Positions 44,323 through 55,240 of a stretch of 64,000 bases of DNA are shown piece after piece. This stretch comes from Diploptera punctata (taxonomy: Eukaryota > Arthropoda > Insecta > Blattodea > Blaberidae), in assembly GCA_030220185.1 (NCBI GenBank), contig JASPKZ010009882.1, positions 1 through 64,000 on the forward strand, written 5' to 3'. The notes beneath the pieces are model-generated. The model was not told where the DNA came from. It did no database searches and saw only the letters and a list, made by a program, of their open reading frames with translations. The position numbers were made by a program, and so were the translations under genes. Positions within the stretch are counted from its first letter, which is position 1, and each line of letters begins with the position of its first letter.

Positions 44323-44816
44323 TTATTATTATTATTATTATTAAGTTCTTAGAATAAATGTCACATTCACTAATTGTCCGCCATAGAGATAAACATTATT
44401 TATACTTTTCCTTATTTATTCATTTGTTTTTTATTTATTAATTTTTTGCCTTTACAACACCTTTATCCTTTTTTTTCTAGAGGGGGAAAATCGCAGTTAC
44501 TCAGACAAAAAGGTGGAGATTTGAAACCTCAATTCGCAACCAGGAAACGAATCCTGACCGCCGGGAGAGGAGGAAGGGAAAGGACTATACCGACTATGGC
44601 ACAGTGACAAACAGAGCTAACCGAATTCAGTGAATAGTTCCCTTCAGATCCACCTGAATATTATCTTTCCATCTAGGTTTAAGCCTTCCAAAAAGACTTT
44701 TCAATCAGAATTCTGATTGCGTTTTACAATAATCTGCATATCCTGACCAACTCAAACTTATTTCGTTGACTGTGCTGGAATAATAGTAATTAATAACAAC
44801 AATAATAATAACTATA
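44061..44816. other. Microsatellites and unassigned sequence
   Basis: TTC tract near 44091-44102, ATT tracts at about 44200-44344, and an uncharacterised stretch 44440-44620 with a 77-codon plus frame that lacks recognisable motifs. Confidence 0.45.
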
Positions 44817-45010
44817 CGTCCACCGCTGTGGTCTCGAGGTAGCGTGCTGCTTTGTCACGCAACGGGCCCGGGTTCGATCCCCGGTCGCGACAGTTTCCTG
44901 AGTGAGGTTTTATCGGGGTTTTTCCTCACCTGTAAGACAAATGTCAGGAAACTTTAAGGCCCAAACGGTTGCCGAACATCAAATGACCATCGTAATCATC
45001 ATCGTTCATA
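44817..45010 (+). mobile_element. SINE-G copy 5
   Basis: A complete head (GTGGTCTCGAGGTAGCGTGC; B-box GGGTTCGATCCCCGGTCG) and body up to aggcccaaacggttgccgaa. The usual caccggtgtggaaagc block is not found downstream, so the 3' part differs or is lost. Confidence 0.85.
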
Positions 45011-45226
45011 TTCATCTTAGATTAAGCTTAGGATTAGGGACTCTCCTGAAGCCACACTATCATCATTATCACCCATCTTATCATCGGGGCAACATAACCC
45101 CCGCCTTCCAGGAAACCCAACCTCAAGTGGGTTACAATTACGCCAATGCCAGAAGAGAACACCAGAAATGTCCAAAAGGATAAACTGGGACATTAAAAAT
45201 AATAATAACGATACTACTACTACTAA

Positions 45227-45700
45227 CTAATTAACTCAGTGGCACTATCGAACCCGTAGGTTCACGGCCGCGCGGACATAAGTGCTCCATACATCCCTGT
45301 CCTGAGCCAATGTTTTCCAATTATCCCCTGTATAATCTACTCCCCTCAAATCATAGTTAATGTTTTTCTCCCACCTCATTCTTGGTCTACCAACAGGGCG
45401 TTTTCCCTCTGGTTTTCCTACAAGAAGCTTCCATGCACATATTTTATTCCCCATTCGTGCCACATGTCCTGCCCATCGCAGTCTACGAGACTTAACTGTT
45501 CTCATTATATCTGGCTTCCTATAAAGACCATGTAATTCACTTTATGCAGTCTTCTCCATTCATCTGTCTGTTCATCTCACTTTGGTCCAAAAAAAATATC
45601 CTAAGAACTTTGTTCTCAAATACTAGTAAGCTCCTTTCCTCCCTTAAAGTAAGAGTCCACGTTTTGTATCCATGTAATATAACTGGTAGAATAATAATCT
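45227..45700 (-). mobile_element. LINE-A 3' part, copy 8
   Basis: Minus strand with the tail at 45224-45238. The frame 45505-45245 gives RTVKSRRLRWAGHVARMG and VGRPRMRWEKNINYDLRGVD, ending AAVNLRVR-stop. Upstream it is frameshifted (LPVILHGYKTWTLTLREE in another frame). Confidence 0.9.
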
Positions 45701-45754
45701 TTGGCATGGGTTTCCTGAAGTAGTCCCCGCCCGGAGAACCGAATGGGGGACTAT

Positions 45755-46330
45755 TTGAGAATTCAAATACATCTGAACAATAATTACAAATAGGAATGAG
45801 TTGCAGGAATAATTTATACATAGGTTCAATTCTGGAAATACATGGTATTATGCATTACAGGGATTCTTGTCGTCCCAACTTCACTCAATAAATATTAAAT
45901 GGAAACTATATAAAACTGATATTCTCCCAGTAATATCATATGGTTGTGAAATATAGAATCTTAGTTTAAGGGAGGAGAAAATATTGAGTTCTTGAGAATA
46001 AGGTTCTTAGGAAAAAATTTGGATCAAAGAGTGTCGAACAGACAAGACAGGTGAATGGATAAAACTATTTAAGAATGAGCTACATTATCGTGGGAAAGCT
46101 GATGTAGGACTAATAAGTCAGGTCTCGTTGGAAAACCAGAGGGAAAACGGTCAGTAAGTAGGCCAAGAATGAAGTGGGAGAATAACATTAACCATGATTT
46201 GAAAGAGCTAAATTATAAATGGAACGATTGGAAAATGACACACAACACGGACGTATGGAGACCTTATGTCCGCGTGACCATTAACCAAAGTTAACCAAGA
46301 ATTGGATGGTCAGTTAGTTAGTCAGAGTTA
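45755..46330 (+). mobile_element. LINE-A 3' part, copy 9, head-to-head with copy 8
   Basis: Runs in the opposite orientation from EFKYI near 45762 through a badly decayed LPVILHGCETW region to a degraded 3' end near 46290 (no cgggttcgatagtgcc). The two copies are separated by about 55 bp that include gtagtccccgcccggag. Confidence 0.82.
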
Positions 46331-46416
46331 GTTCGTCCAAAAAATTCAAAGCACTTTACTACCAAATAATCCTAATATTTGTTTCCTCTATTAAATTAAG
46401 GATCTCGCATCCATAT

Positions 46417-47038
46417 TAGGGTGGGCCGAAAACTCATTTTTTTTATTTCGAAGTTGTAATAGCGCGGAAAAGTTGCGAATTATATAGACAAAAGAAAAGA
46501 AAAAAGTATCGAAATCGGTTGACATCTTCCGGTCGCGCAAAGGCTCTAAGTTTGACAAAATATTAAGAAAACATCATTTTTGAGATTATTTCTTTAATTT
46601 TTTAATTAGATGTTTTCGTAATGTAATAGTTTGTAACGTCTTCAAATAGAGCCAAAAACATTGTGTTTTAATTTGTTTTTGATCAGTTGATATCTTCCGG
46701 TCGCGTATAAGCTCAAACATTTGCCAGAATAATGAACAAGTTATATTTTTTTACGCATTTTTGATATTTGATAAATAACTTCGAGAGTATTGATTGTCAG
46801 ATTCCACAGATAGACATAAACGTGCTTAGCAAAGATCAGCAATACCTACTGGATATAAAAAAAAGTATTGCAAAAATGAATTTTTTCTCATATTTTGCCA
46901 AATTTCAGAGCCTTTGCGCGACCGGAAGATGTCAACCGATTTTGATAATTCTTTTTCTTTTTTTAGCTATACAATTTGCAACTTTTCCGCGCTATTACAA
47001 CTTCGAAATAGAAAAATGAGTTTTTTCGGCCCACCCTA
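46417..47038. mobile_element. hAT-like element with perfect 8-bp target duplication
   Basis: The terminal inverted repeats begin TAGGGTGGGCCGAAAA on both ends and extend inwards for about 150 bp, including tttcgaagttgtaatagcgc, ggaaaagttgc and gttgacatcttccggtcgcg. Exact direct repeats ATCCATAT flank the element (46409-46416 and 47039-47046). An 8-bp duplication and a TAGGG-type end fit the hAT superfamily. There is no transposase; the 83-codon frame at 46768-47019 is AT-rich and partly inside the right arm. A further cttccggtcgcgtataagct block lies in the middle. Confidence 0.88.
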
Positions 47039-47069
47039 ATCCATATAACAGTAAGAATCGCCGTTGAAA

Positions 47070-47150
47070 ACATTTTAGTTAAAATTATTTGAGAGAAGCT
47101 GGGATGACAGTCTTTTTAATGCGTAGTAGCATAAATTTCCAGAGTTGAAC
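47070..47150 (-). mobile_element. LINE-A fragment, copy 10
   Basis: Short piece matching the AC-Y-YALQ region (gagagaagctgggatgacag ... catttccagagttgaacc-like). Confidence 0.6.
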
Positions 47151-47460
47151 CTACACTACTATCAATTACTTCTAACTTCATCACACGACAGTATAGATGA
47201 TCATTTTTCTACAAGTCGGCGGCAGTCCTCGATCATTCAGCCAGTATATGTAGTCAGCATGTCGGGTTCCCTAGCCTACATAACTAGTTTTCTCAACCTG
47301 TACTCGTTATTTATTGTAGCTATCTAAATTCCTCACGAACCTGCATGGGCACCGCTCCAAAACCGGCCAAATCTCCATGAGAAAATTTCTTTACCCATGG
47401 GTACTCGAATGAGTTCAGATTCCGTTGCTCTATACAGAGGCATAGTGTATTAATCCGCTC
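47151..47460 (-). mobile_element. SINE-K copy 4
   Basis: Minus orientation: atgagaaaatttctttaccc and tacctaaattcctcacga-type blocks mirror the SINE-K body. Strongly diverged. Confidence 0.6.
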
Positions 47461-47473
47461 GGGTATGACCGTA

Positions 47474-47541
47474 CACACACACACACACACACACTGCTGC
47501 TGCTGCTGCTGCTACTGCTCCTGCTCCTGCTACTGCTACTG

Positions 47542-47599
<58 letters not shown>

Positions 47600-47640
47600 A
47601 ACTATTTTATTACTACAAATGTATGATAATAATAATGATG

Positions 47641-47671
<31 letters not shown>

Positions 47672-47672
47672 T
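47474..47672. repeat. Compound CA/CTG/CTA/AAT microsatellite
   Basis: (AC)n, (TGC)n, mixed tgctac/tgctcc, a long (TAC)n to about 47600, then AAT from 47628. Confidence 0.95.
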
Positions 47673-47682
47673 TATTAATATT

Positions 47683-47905
47683 TTTTATTTATACAGATTT
47701 TCAATGTTTACACATCTTTCTGTGCTTAAAGTTTTATTTTGCTTCTCCACTCTTATCTATCAATCCACTCCATTTCCTCCAGTCTTCTTGTTCTCATTCC
47801 AGTTCTTACTTCTTGCACAAATTTACCACCAACATGTTCGAGGTCTTCCCTTTCCGTCTTCTTCCAGGCGGATACGAGTACAACGTTTTCCTGGGGAACT
47901 TTTCT

Positions 47906-47908
<3 letters not shown>
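47683..47908 (-). mobile_element. LINE 3' end family M, copy 2
   Basis: Longer copy of 35330-35483. Read on minus it begins with a stretch translating roughly SSPGKRCTRIRLEEDGKGRP-RTCWW (stop). This has the K/R-R-P-R-x-x-W character of LINE C-termini, before a non-coding end with an ATT tail at the low-coordinate side. Confidence 0.6.
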
Positions 47909-47981
<73 letters not shown>

Positions 47982-47983
47982 GA
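47909..47983. repeat. (AAT)n microsatellite
   Basis: Long pure tract. The poly-Asn, poly-Ile and poly-Tyr frames over it are artefacts. Confidence 0.97.
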
Positions 47984-48660
47984 ATAATAACGATACTAAT
48001 AATAACAATACTAATATTTAAGGAAATTTGTCACAATAATTATTATTCCAAGGAAATATTAAAATTTTATAGAGGAGTTTTTGGTGGGCAGTATGGAAGA
48101 TAGAGGACATCTGTTAGCAAGTGGAATTTGCGCCTGAGAGAATAGGGTTGACACTGTGGAGAGGATTATGAAAAAATCCTTGTGTTGTGAGAGGAGACTC
48201 GTCATTTCGTCATTAACCCCAACAAATATTTCTACCTGAGCTGCCCCAACTGGAGTTGCCCCTAGCTAAACACTTGTTTCACAACCTGTGGGTCAAGCTC
48301 TCTGGGGTTTCCTAATTTCCTGTAACTCAACATATGTCCATTCATCCATCACTTAGTGTCAAATCTCTAACAATCTGAAGCATCCAGAAAAATCCCTTTC
48401 ACACTTTAAAGATCCACACAATTCCATGTAACTGAACCAGTCCCATTGAAGACTCGTTTCAAATTTACCGGAAAAAATTACGTAAGATCATAAAATAAAT
48501 TGAATACAGTAATATTATATATAAAAATTGTAAAAATTAAACTAAAATTATAATTAATCAGGTCAATATTATTAGACAAGTGAAAAATTAGAAATTATCA
48601 ATCTGCTAAGGGATCAATCTCAAAAGAAAAATATTTAAATTTATCTTAGAGGAAACTATA
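47984..48660. other. Unassigned region
   Basis: Moderate composition, no recognised element. Confidence 0.4.
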
Positions 48661-49238
48661 GTCCAGACACTGATCCTCCGGCCCTGACGTTTTCACGACA
48701 GAGTTGCCGATATGGATATTCAGTGGCAGGAGCCGCTTTATGAATGCGGTTAGCAGAAATACAGTTGACAACATCTCAGCAATTTCAAACCTTACTACAC
48801 TACAGCCAATGTAACTCCGGCTCTGAAATTTAGGTTATACGAGGGGTAAAGGGAGAAACTCGCCGTCTACTGCCAATAACGAAATGGGTGACGTAGGAGT
48901 GCAAGTCAGCCACAACCAATCACTGCTGTTGACGCTGCTATAGCGTGTTAATAAGATTTGAAATTGCTGAGATGTTGTCAGCTGTATGTCTGCTAACCGC
49001 ATACATACAGCGGATCTTTCCACTGAATATCCACGTTGGCAACATTGTCGTGAAAACTTCAGGGCCGGAGAATCAGTGGCTGGGGTATAGTGAGCTATAG
49101 CGACGTCAAGAGCAGTGATTGTTTGTGACAGACGTTCACTCCCACGTCAACTGTTCCCTTATTGGCAGTAGAGGGCAAGTTTGTCCTTTTACCCCTCGTA
49201 CAACCTAAAACTCAGAGCCGGATATCCAGCGACTGGAC
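48661..49238. mobile_element. Inverted-permuted element (A-B-A'-B' layout)
   Basis: A 578-bp element. Its ends are GTCCAGACACTGAT and, in reverse complement from the right, GTCCAGTCGCTGGAT. Inside are four blocks: A (48661-48795), B (48810-48945), A' (48950-49085) and B' (49090-49238). A' is the reverse complement of A and B' that of B. Shared features are ccggccctga and cagctgacaacatctcagc for A, and ccgtctactgccaataa and caatcactgctgttgacg for B. No target duplication is obvious and there is no coding sequence. I do not know this family. Confidence 0.75.
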
Positions 49239-49646
49239 TTTAACGTCCGTTAGTCTCTAATATCTTGTGATATGGGTTACAGAATCCAGCAGTTAATACG
49301 TGAACAGTGAAAGGTTCTGTGTTGTGGTATGTCAAGTAGCAGATTCTATTACGAAAATGAATTTAAATCGTGATTGGAAAATAAGGAATGAAAGAGAGAG
49401 GATAGTAGCTTAGTGTAGAGATATGTATAATTATGAATACCAGAGTAAATTAATGCGTTTTTGTACTATCGTGGAGATGCAGCCATCATAGTTCGCGGAA
49501 TTACGAGCTACGGGACTTGCGCTGGTTTGAGTCCGCATAGAGAAATATATTTTCTCGTTGAATTTCGGCACTGAATATATATATCGGAAGCACATTATTA
49601 TGAGTACATTGTGATGTGCTAGTTCATCGTTAATGGTAATAATAAT
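49239..49646. other. Unassigned; SINE-K piece at 49497-49575
   Basis: Mostly unique-looking sequence. 49497-49575 matches the SINE-K stretch from gctacgggacttg to tctcgttgaatttcgg. Confidence 0.5.
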
Positions 49647-49810
49647 AATGGAGGAAGAGAGGAAGACCGAAGAAAACTTGGATAGAACGGGTACAAGCAG
49701 CTATGAATATCAGAGGATTGGAGGAAGATCAGTGGATGGACAGAGAGGATGGACAAGATCAATGGATTGTTTCCGGAAGACGGCGGCAGCTGCCATGATA
49801 CCGGATGAAC

Positions 49811-49812
<2 letters not shown>
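49647..49812 (+). mobile_element. LINE 3' end (fifth family, N2), copy 1
   Basis: Plus strand. Translation with one frame change reads RPKKTWIERVQAAMNIRGLE, EDQWMDREDG and FRKTAAAAMIPDEQ, then an AAT tail from 49813. The same end recurs at 56466-56562. Confidence 0.7.
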
Positions 49813-49865
<53 letters not shown>

Positions 49866-49885
49866 TAATAATAATAATAATAATA
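49813..49885. repeat. (AAT)n microsatellite between two LINE ends
   Basis: It may be the merged tails of the N2 fragment (plus) and the LINE-R copy (minus). Confidence 0.92.
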
Positions 49886-50480
49886 GTTTTGTTTTACCTG
49901 ACAGAGTTAAGGCCGTAAGGTCTTGTCTACCACTCATCCTGGTTAGACAAAAATACAAATATTAGTCTTATATCTAAATTATATTACACATAAATGATTA
50001 CATGGTATATCTACAATACAATTATTATCTACAATATATGTTGGTTTACTCTAGATTTTATTAATAAAATATAAAATCTACAAAATAGAAGAATTAAAAA
50101 AATAGTGACAAAAAATTAATTATTTAACAAGTAATTGGATAATCATGTCTTAAATGTGTCAAATGTGCGCGGCAACACCTGATATCTTGAGGGAGGGAAT
50201 TCTAGGAACGAGCAGGGGCTACTCTTAATAAAGAAGTACAAGAAGACATGCTGTGGAGAGGGATTGTTAGTAAATTGTTGTCTTGTGACTTAATGTCAAT
50301 ATAAGAAGATAACTTCTAAAATCTGGACGTTTGATAACAAGGAGCGTACAGAAGCTTGAAAAGAAATGAAGGGGACATCTGTCAATAACATGTCAAATAA
50401 TTACACTAAAATTCTTTTTAGATCAGTCAGAAGAAATTTTCTTTCGAACCTAAAAACACTGTAGGATGGATATACATCCC
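49886..50480 (-). mobile_element. LINE-R 3' part, copy 4
   Basis: Minus strand. The decayed coding end near 50250-50150 reads LLRVAPARS-stop-NSLPQDIRCC (compare HNWNSLPQEIRGC in copy 3). Then an AT-rich 3' UTR and the signature gacaagaccttacggcctta actctgtcag, then the ATT tail. This copy links the coding part and the 3' signature of LINE-R. Confidence 0.8.
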
Positions 50481-50932
50481 AAATCACTATGTTCAATACA
50501 AATATCGCTATAAATTTTCCCGAAATCTATACATCGCTAACGCTGAAATACAGTTTACAAAGGATATACCGGTACTCCACCTAGAACGGTTATACTGGAA
50601 TTTTTTTAATACAAATTTGTACAAGTTTTATGTGTAAAAGAAAGTGTCTGGTCACTAGCCCCATTCGAAGATCGGCGTACTAGCATCGCTGCGTCGTAGC
50701 TATACAGACGATTATATACAACTACAGAGTTTTACAAATATATTTCTTAACTGTAAGTGCTTTAAAATTAAAATGTTAATATAATATACTTCAGCACATT
50801 TTTTTCATACTAGTATGTTTAACGAAAATGCGACTTCACAGTTCATAAACAAAATCGTAACTGCTCAGCAACTTATCGGAACATTTTTTGTGATAGCATG
50901 TAAGCAATATTTATGTTTGCAAATTAAACATT
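50481..50932. other. Unassigned AT-rich stretch
   Basis: Nothing recognised. Confidence 0.4.
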
Positions 50933-51680
50933 AAGTAACTAATTCACTGGCACTTGAAGTTGGAGACCATATTTCGCAATTATGTAATATGACTGGATGA
51001 ACACCGTCTTATCCTACACATTACACAGAGCAACAAAAACTATTTTTTTTTGTCTCCAGAAAGAACAATATGTGATTCTGATAGTATTTTTTCTCCTGAA
51101 TTCAAATATGATTCGGTTTTTCTCCATCACGCAAGGTTTCCGAGAGACAGGCATTTATAATTTCAAACACTCTAATATTTTCTACATTCGTAACTACACA
51201 ATATTCGAACATTAGGACTCACCTAGAAAGTAAGAAATGACGATTTTCTGCTATATTTCGCCTGTGGAGCATCCCTCTTGATGGTCCAACAATAATCGGC
51301 CAGCATATTAGGATTCCATTTACCTTAATATATATTTTCCATAGCTGAAATCTCCTGATGAAAGTGTTCCCCGTGCTCATCGCTCACTGCGCAAAGATAA
51401 TAAATGAACGAAAAACATTTACTAAAAATATAATTAATTAAATCCATTAATTGAAATTGAAATTAAAAAAACTGTGCATGATGGAGAAATTCCGAATACA
51501 AATTTGAAAACACGATAAAAAAACAGCATTAATTAGAACTATTGGTACTCATGAGACAAAAATCATGTTGACCAGTGTTATTAGTGTAATATTATTTGAG
51601 AGAAGTTAAGTCACTATGGTGCATAATATCATCCGTTTCCAGAGTTGAGCCTATGCTTAATTTCTTTCTGCTCCTCGTTA
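50933..51680 (-). mobile_element. LINE-A fragments, copy 11, split by TIR-D
   Basis: 50933-51023 begins with the 3' signature (aactaattcactggcac) joined to a piece near the LPVILHGCE codons (gtaatatgactgg). 51578-51680 continues with the SGNACYYALQ region (gttgagcctatgcttaattt). The TIR-D element 51024-51577 lies between them. Confidence 0.7.
51024..51577 (-). mobile_element. TIR-D element copy 4 with TTA duplication
   Basis: Ends CACAGAGCAACA and, in reverse complement, CACTGGTCAACA; TTA on both sides (51021-51023 and 51578-51580). On minus, about 51396-51223 reads AVSDEHGEHFHQEISAMEN, a stop, then GKWNPNMLADYCWTIKRDAP and QAKYSRKSSFLTF-stop. Apart from one stop this is the most consensus-like copy of the C-terminal segment. 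Confidence 0.85.
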
Positions 51681-52334
51681 AAAATTAACTACGTAGATAA
51701 TTTTTATGAACGAAATAATAGTAAAGTTTGCTGTAGAGAAACTTGTGATGGCGTATTTATCTGAATTTCCATTCGAATAAATAGTAATGTATGAATAAAA
51801 TATGTTATTCAAAATCATTAATATCGTTTAACAAAAAAAAAAAAAAAAAAAAAAAAACATAGGCCCTACAGCCGCTGTTTGCAATCCTGTTCTGGTAAAC
51901 CATTCGAACGCTGAGCATGGCTCTAATGACAGTACTGTATTCCGTTCCCTGCTAGTGGTCACTTTAACCAGTGTAATTCAGCTAATCTTAATATCAGCAT
52001 GGAAACTGTATTCCATTTCATGAAAATGAAATAGTGCATAATATCAACTACAATACACGTATTCATTGGTAGCACAGATATAATTCATATCGCATTGTTA
52101 AACCCATATTTTGTTAACTGTAATACCTTTCAGCCTGTAGTCAGCATTAAATTATCATACTGATATTATTCGTTAATTATCGGATTTTAAATAATACGTA
52201 CACAGAGCATCACCAAGAAAATAAGGAATTTGGATAAATTGGTAAATTACGTAACACAATACATTGGTCAATTTATTACTTTCCACAAGAACACAGAATA
52301 ATAACTATCATGAGATTCTGTAAAACTTACATCA
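51681..52334. other. Unassigned AT-rich stretch
   Basis: Poly-A run at 51832-51857, then apparently unique sequence. Confidence 0.4.
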
Positions 52335-52590
52335 CTTGTGTAGGAATTCAAATCTGAACGTAAATTAATCTAAGGATTCTCTCAGAGGGCTTTAATTTCA
52401 GGCTTCACTTTCTTATACGTGTCCTCAATCTCCGATACGTCTTACTTCCATGGTTTTACTTCCCTACCGAACGAAGATACACTCAGGATTTTCACGCTGT
52501 TAAGAATACTACGTCCACGGCAGTGTTCGAACCCGCGAATCTCGAAAATACAGGAAACCATGGTAATCATTCGTCCTTCAGGATCAACGT
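52335..52590 (-). mobile_element. SINE-J copy 3
   Basis: Body blocks gagggctttaatttcaggct and ccatggttttacttccctac; B-box on plus as cagtgttcgaacccgcgaat. Confidence 0.7.
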
Positions 52591-53006
52591 GACTCGAATA
52601 TAGTTTTTAAGCGCATTTTTTATACAGCTAAGATGCCATATAAATTTTTCCATTAGGCTTACTATTTTATGTTAGAACTTCTTATAATGTTTGTATAATA
52701 TAAAGACTATAAAAGTGTAATTTTATATCTTGGACACCCAGTTAGATATCCTCTAAGAAAATCTCGGGGCTGTCCGTGGTGAACACATTGAACATTTTTA
52801 TCAAATAATTTACACTATGGAAAAGATATAACCAGGCAAACACAGAATCAATGTGTTTACTGGATCATAAAGGCGTGTATTTATAATTTATTGTAACTTA
52901 CATACTAATTATTGTATACATAAATATTCAAAAGTGAACCACAAATTATTAATCTAACCGGAAAAAAATTATATCTAGGCTCAGAAAGAAAATGTTTCAT
53001 AGATTT
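52591..53006. other. Unassigned AT-rich stretch
   Basis: Nothing recognised. Confidence 0.4.
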
Positions 53007-53689
53007 GACTACTTAACTCATGCCCCAAATGGCAGTCAATGACCAATCACATTTCGATTAATTTTGATTTACAATCAATCACAGTCTTTTTCACCTCGAT
53101 TTTATCACTTTCATTTTATTGCTTTCGTTTTATCAAGTGGTTCCCAGATTGTATATATAGTGCACGAATGTAAGCAGATTCTGCTTGCGAAATATAGTAG
53201 AAAAACATTCGTAGCAATTGGTTATACCACAATAAAAAAAAAAGAAACTACTGTTTGCACTTTCTTAAACATATTATTTCCCGGGAATTAACATTGCAGA
53301 AAAATATAATTGACATATTTACATCATAGGACAACAGAAATTAATTAATAACCTTTAATGATGTATTTTATTTTTTCTCCACTAGGGTGCATTCTTACAA
53401 TATTGCGATTCTATTTTGCAATAAATATGATTTGGTTGCAGCGAAGAACAAATGAAATATTACGTTTCTCATTTGTTTTCAAACATCGCCGTTTATATTA
53501 AATATATAGGCTAAATATTTTAAAATAACTATATTTAATTATTTGTTAGTAAACAGCATAATTTCATTCGTTAAATAGTCCTAACAAATGTCACTCTCTT
53601 CATTTCCAAATTATCTAGATAAATTCACTCCTCACTTCGTGAGTCGTGAATTTATCGATATTTTGAAATCACTCGTGACATTAATTATG
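53007..53689 (-). mobile_element. Family F element, copy 4
   Basis: Begins gactacttaactcatgcccc and ends with the hairpin (tcttcatttccaaattatct ... gaaatcactcgtgaca) and ttaattatg. Copy 5 follows without spacer. Confidence 0.85.
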
Positions 53690-54432
53690 ACTATTTAACT
53701 CATGCTCCAACTGGGAGTCAATGACCCATCACATTTCAATGATTTATTATTTACAACCAATCATAGTCGTGTTTCACCTACAATTTACCAACTAAAGTTT
53801 ATCATAATAAAGAAAGCACCTCCTTTTTACATTCTGAATAGGTTATAGCATTATTTTGCGGCGACTGACTCTAATAAATACGGGCTACCAGATTGTATAT
53901 ATAGTGCATGAATGTCAACATATAGCGCATGTGGGAGTTAACATAAAAACATTGATTATACCACCAAAAAAAGAAACCACTGTTTGCACTTTCTAAAATA
54001 TATTTTTTCCCAGGTAGGCTAATAACATTCCAGAAAAATATAATTGTCATATTTACATCACAGGACATCAGAAATGAATATATACAGTTTGATGTATTTC
54101 ATTTTTTCTCCACTAGAGTGCATTCTTACAATATTGCGTTCCTTTGGCAATAAATAATACGATCTGGTTGCAGTGATGAACAAAAGAATCAAATGAAGAG
54201 TACAAATCGTTTCTCATTTGTTTACAAACATCGCCGTTTATATTAAATATATACATATTTTAAAATAACTGTATTTAAGTAATGATTTGTGAGTAAACAG
54301 CTTAATTTTATTCATTAAATAGGTCTAACAAATGCCACTCTTGATTTCCAAATTCTCTAGATAAATTCACTCCTCACTTCGTGAGTCGTGAATTTATCGA
54401 TAGTTTGGAAATCATTCGTGGCATTACTTATG
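53689..54432 (-). mobile_element. Family F element, copy 5, tandem with copy 4
   Basis: Starts gactatttaactcatgctcc at the last base of copy 4 and ends with the hairpin and ggcattacttatg at 54432. Confidence 0.85.
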
Positions 54433-54721
54433 ATAAAGTTATTATATTTCTTATGAAAAAATATGTAGGAGCATATTTAAAATTTTTAGATATCGCGATA
54501 ACTTTATTTAGAAATGTAAGTTTAGTTTAGAATGCATTTTGGGATAGGATCTATAAGGATTTCGGGACATAGGGCTATTCGTATTTGAATTTCAATGTGC
54601 ATCAGGAGTTAGTTTTCGTGATGGCTACTCATTTTTTAGACATAGGCTTATTTTGATTTCAAGAGCGAGACTACTTCTACATGATAACATTATAATTTTA
54701 TTTAACGACGCTCCTTAAGAT
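54433..54721. other. Unassigned AT-rich stretch
   Basis: Nothing recognised. Confidence 0.4.
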
Positions 54722-54985
54722 ATAAGTCATTAGAGTTACAATTCAAATGTGGGCGTGAAAGTGTTGAAAAATTTTGTTCATAGGCATCTTCATCCAGATT
54801 TGACATTCATTTATGTGCAGTAAATCTACAACATGGGGCCAATTGTTATAATTCCTTCCGAATGAACCTGTACACAGGTTTTTTACGCACTAAAAAGTCC
54901 ATCAACTTCGGATGAGTTTGAACCCACGAACGTTGCAACCAGAGATCAGCTCATGAGTATGGTAACCATTAATCGTCAGAACCGT
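54722..54985 (-). mobile_element. SINE-J copy 4
   Basis: Follows the SINE-J order: taaatctacaacatggggcc, ccttccgaatgaacctgt, gatgagtttgaacccacgaa. Confidence 0.65.
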
Positions 54986-55240
54986 CGACTCGTATTCGGG
55001 AGGCCGCGAATTAAGATCACGGCTTTGACAGGCCTAACTGATTTTATTCGTGGTTTCCTTTAGGCATTATAGCAAATTTCATTACCATAAGATACTCATA
55101 ACATCTCATAAATTCACAATAATGTTAAAACTAAATTAATTAACTTTCACAGAAGACAATAAAATAGCGCAAACAATGGTAAAACAGAAGTAGTTTCCAG
55201 GACCTGTGGACGCAACAACACATAGCCCCCAATAAGTATT

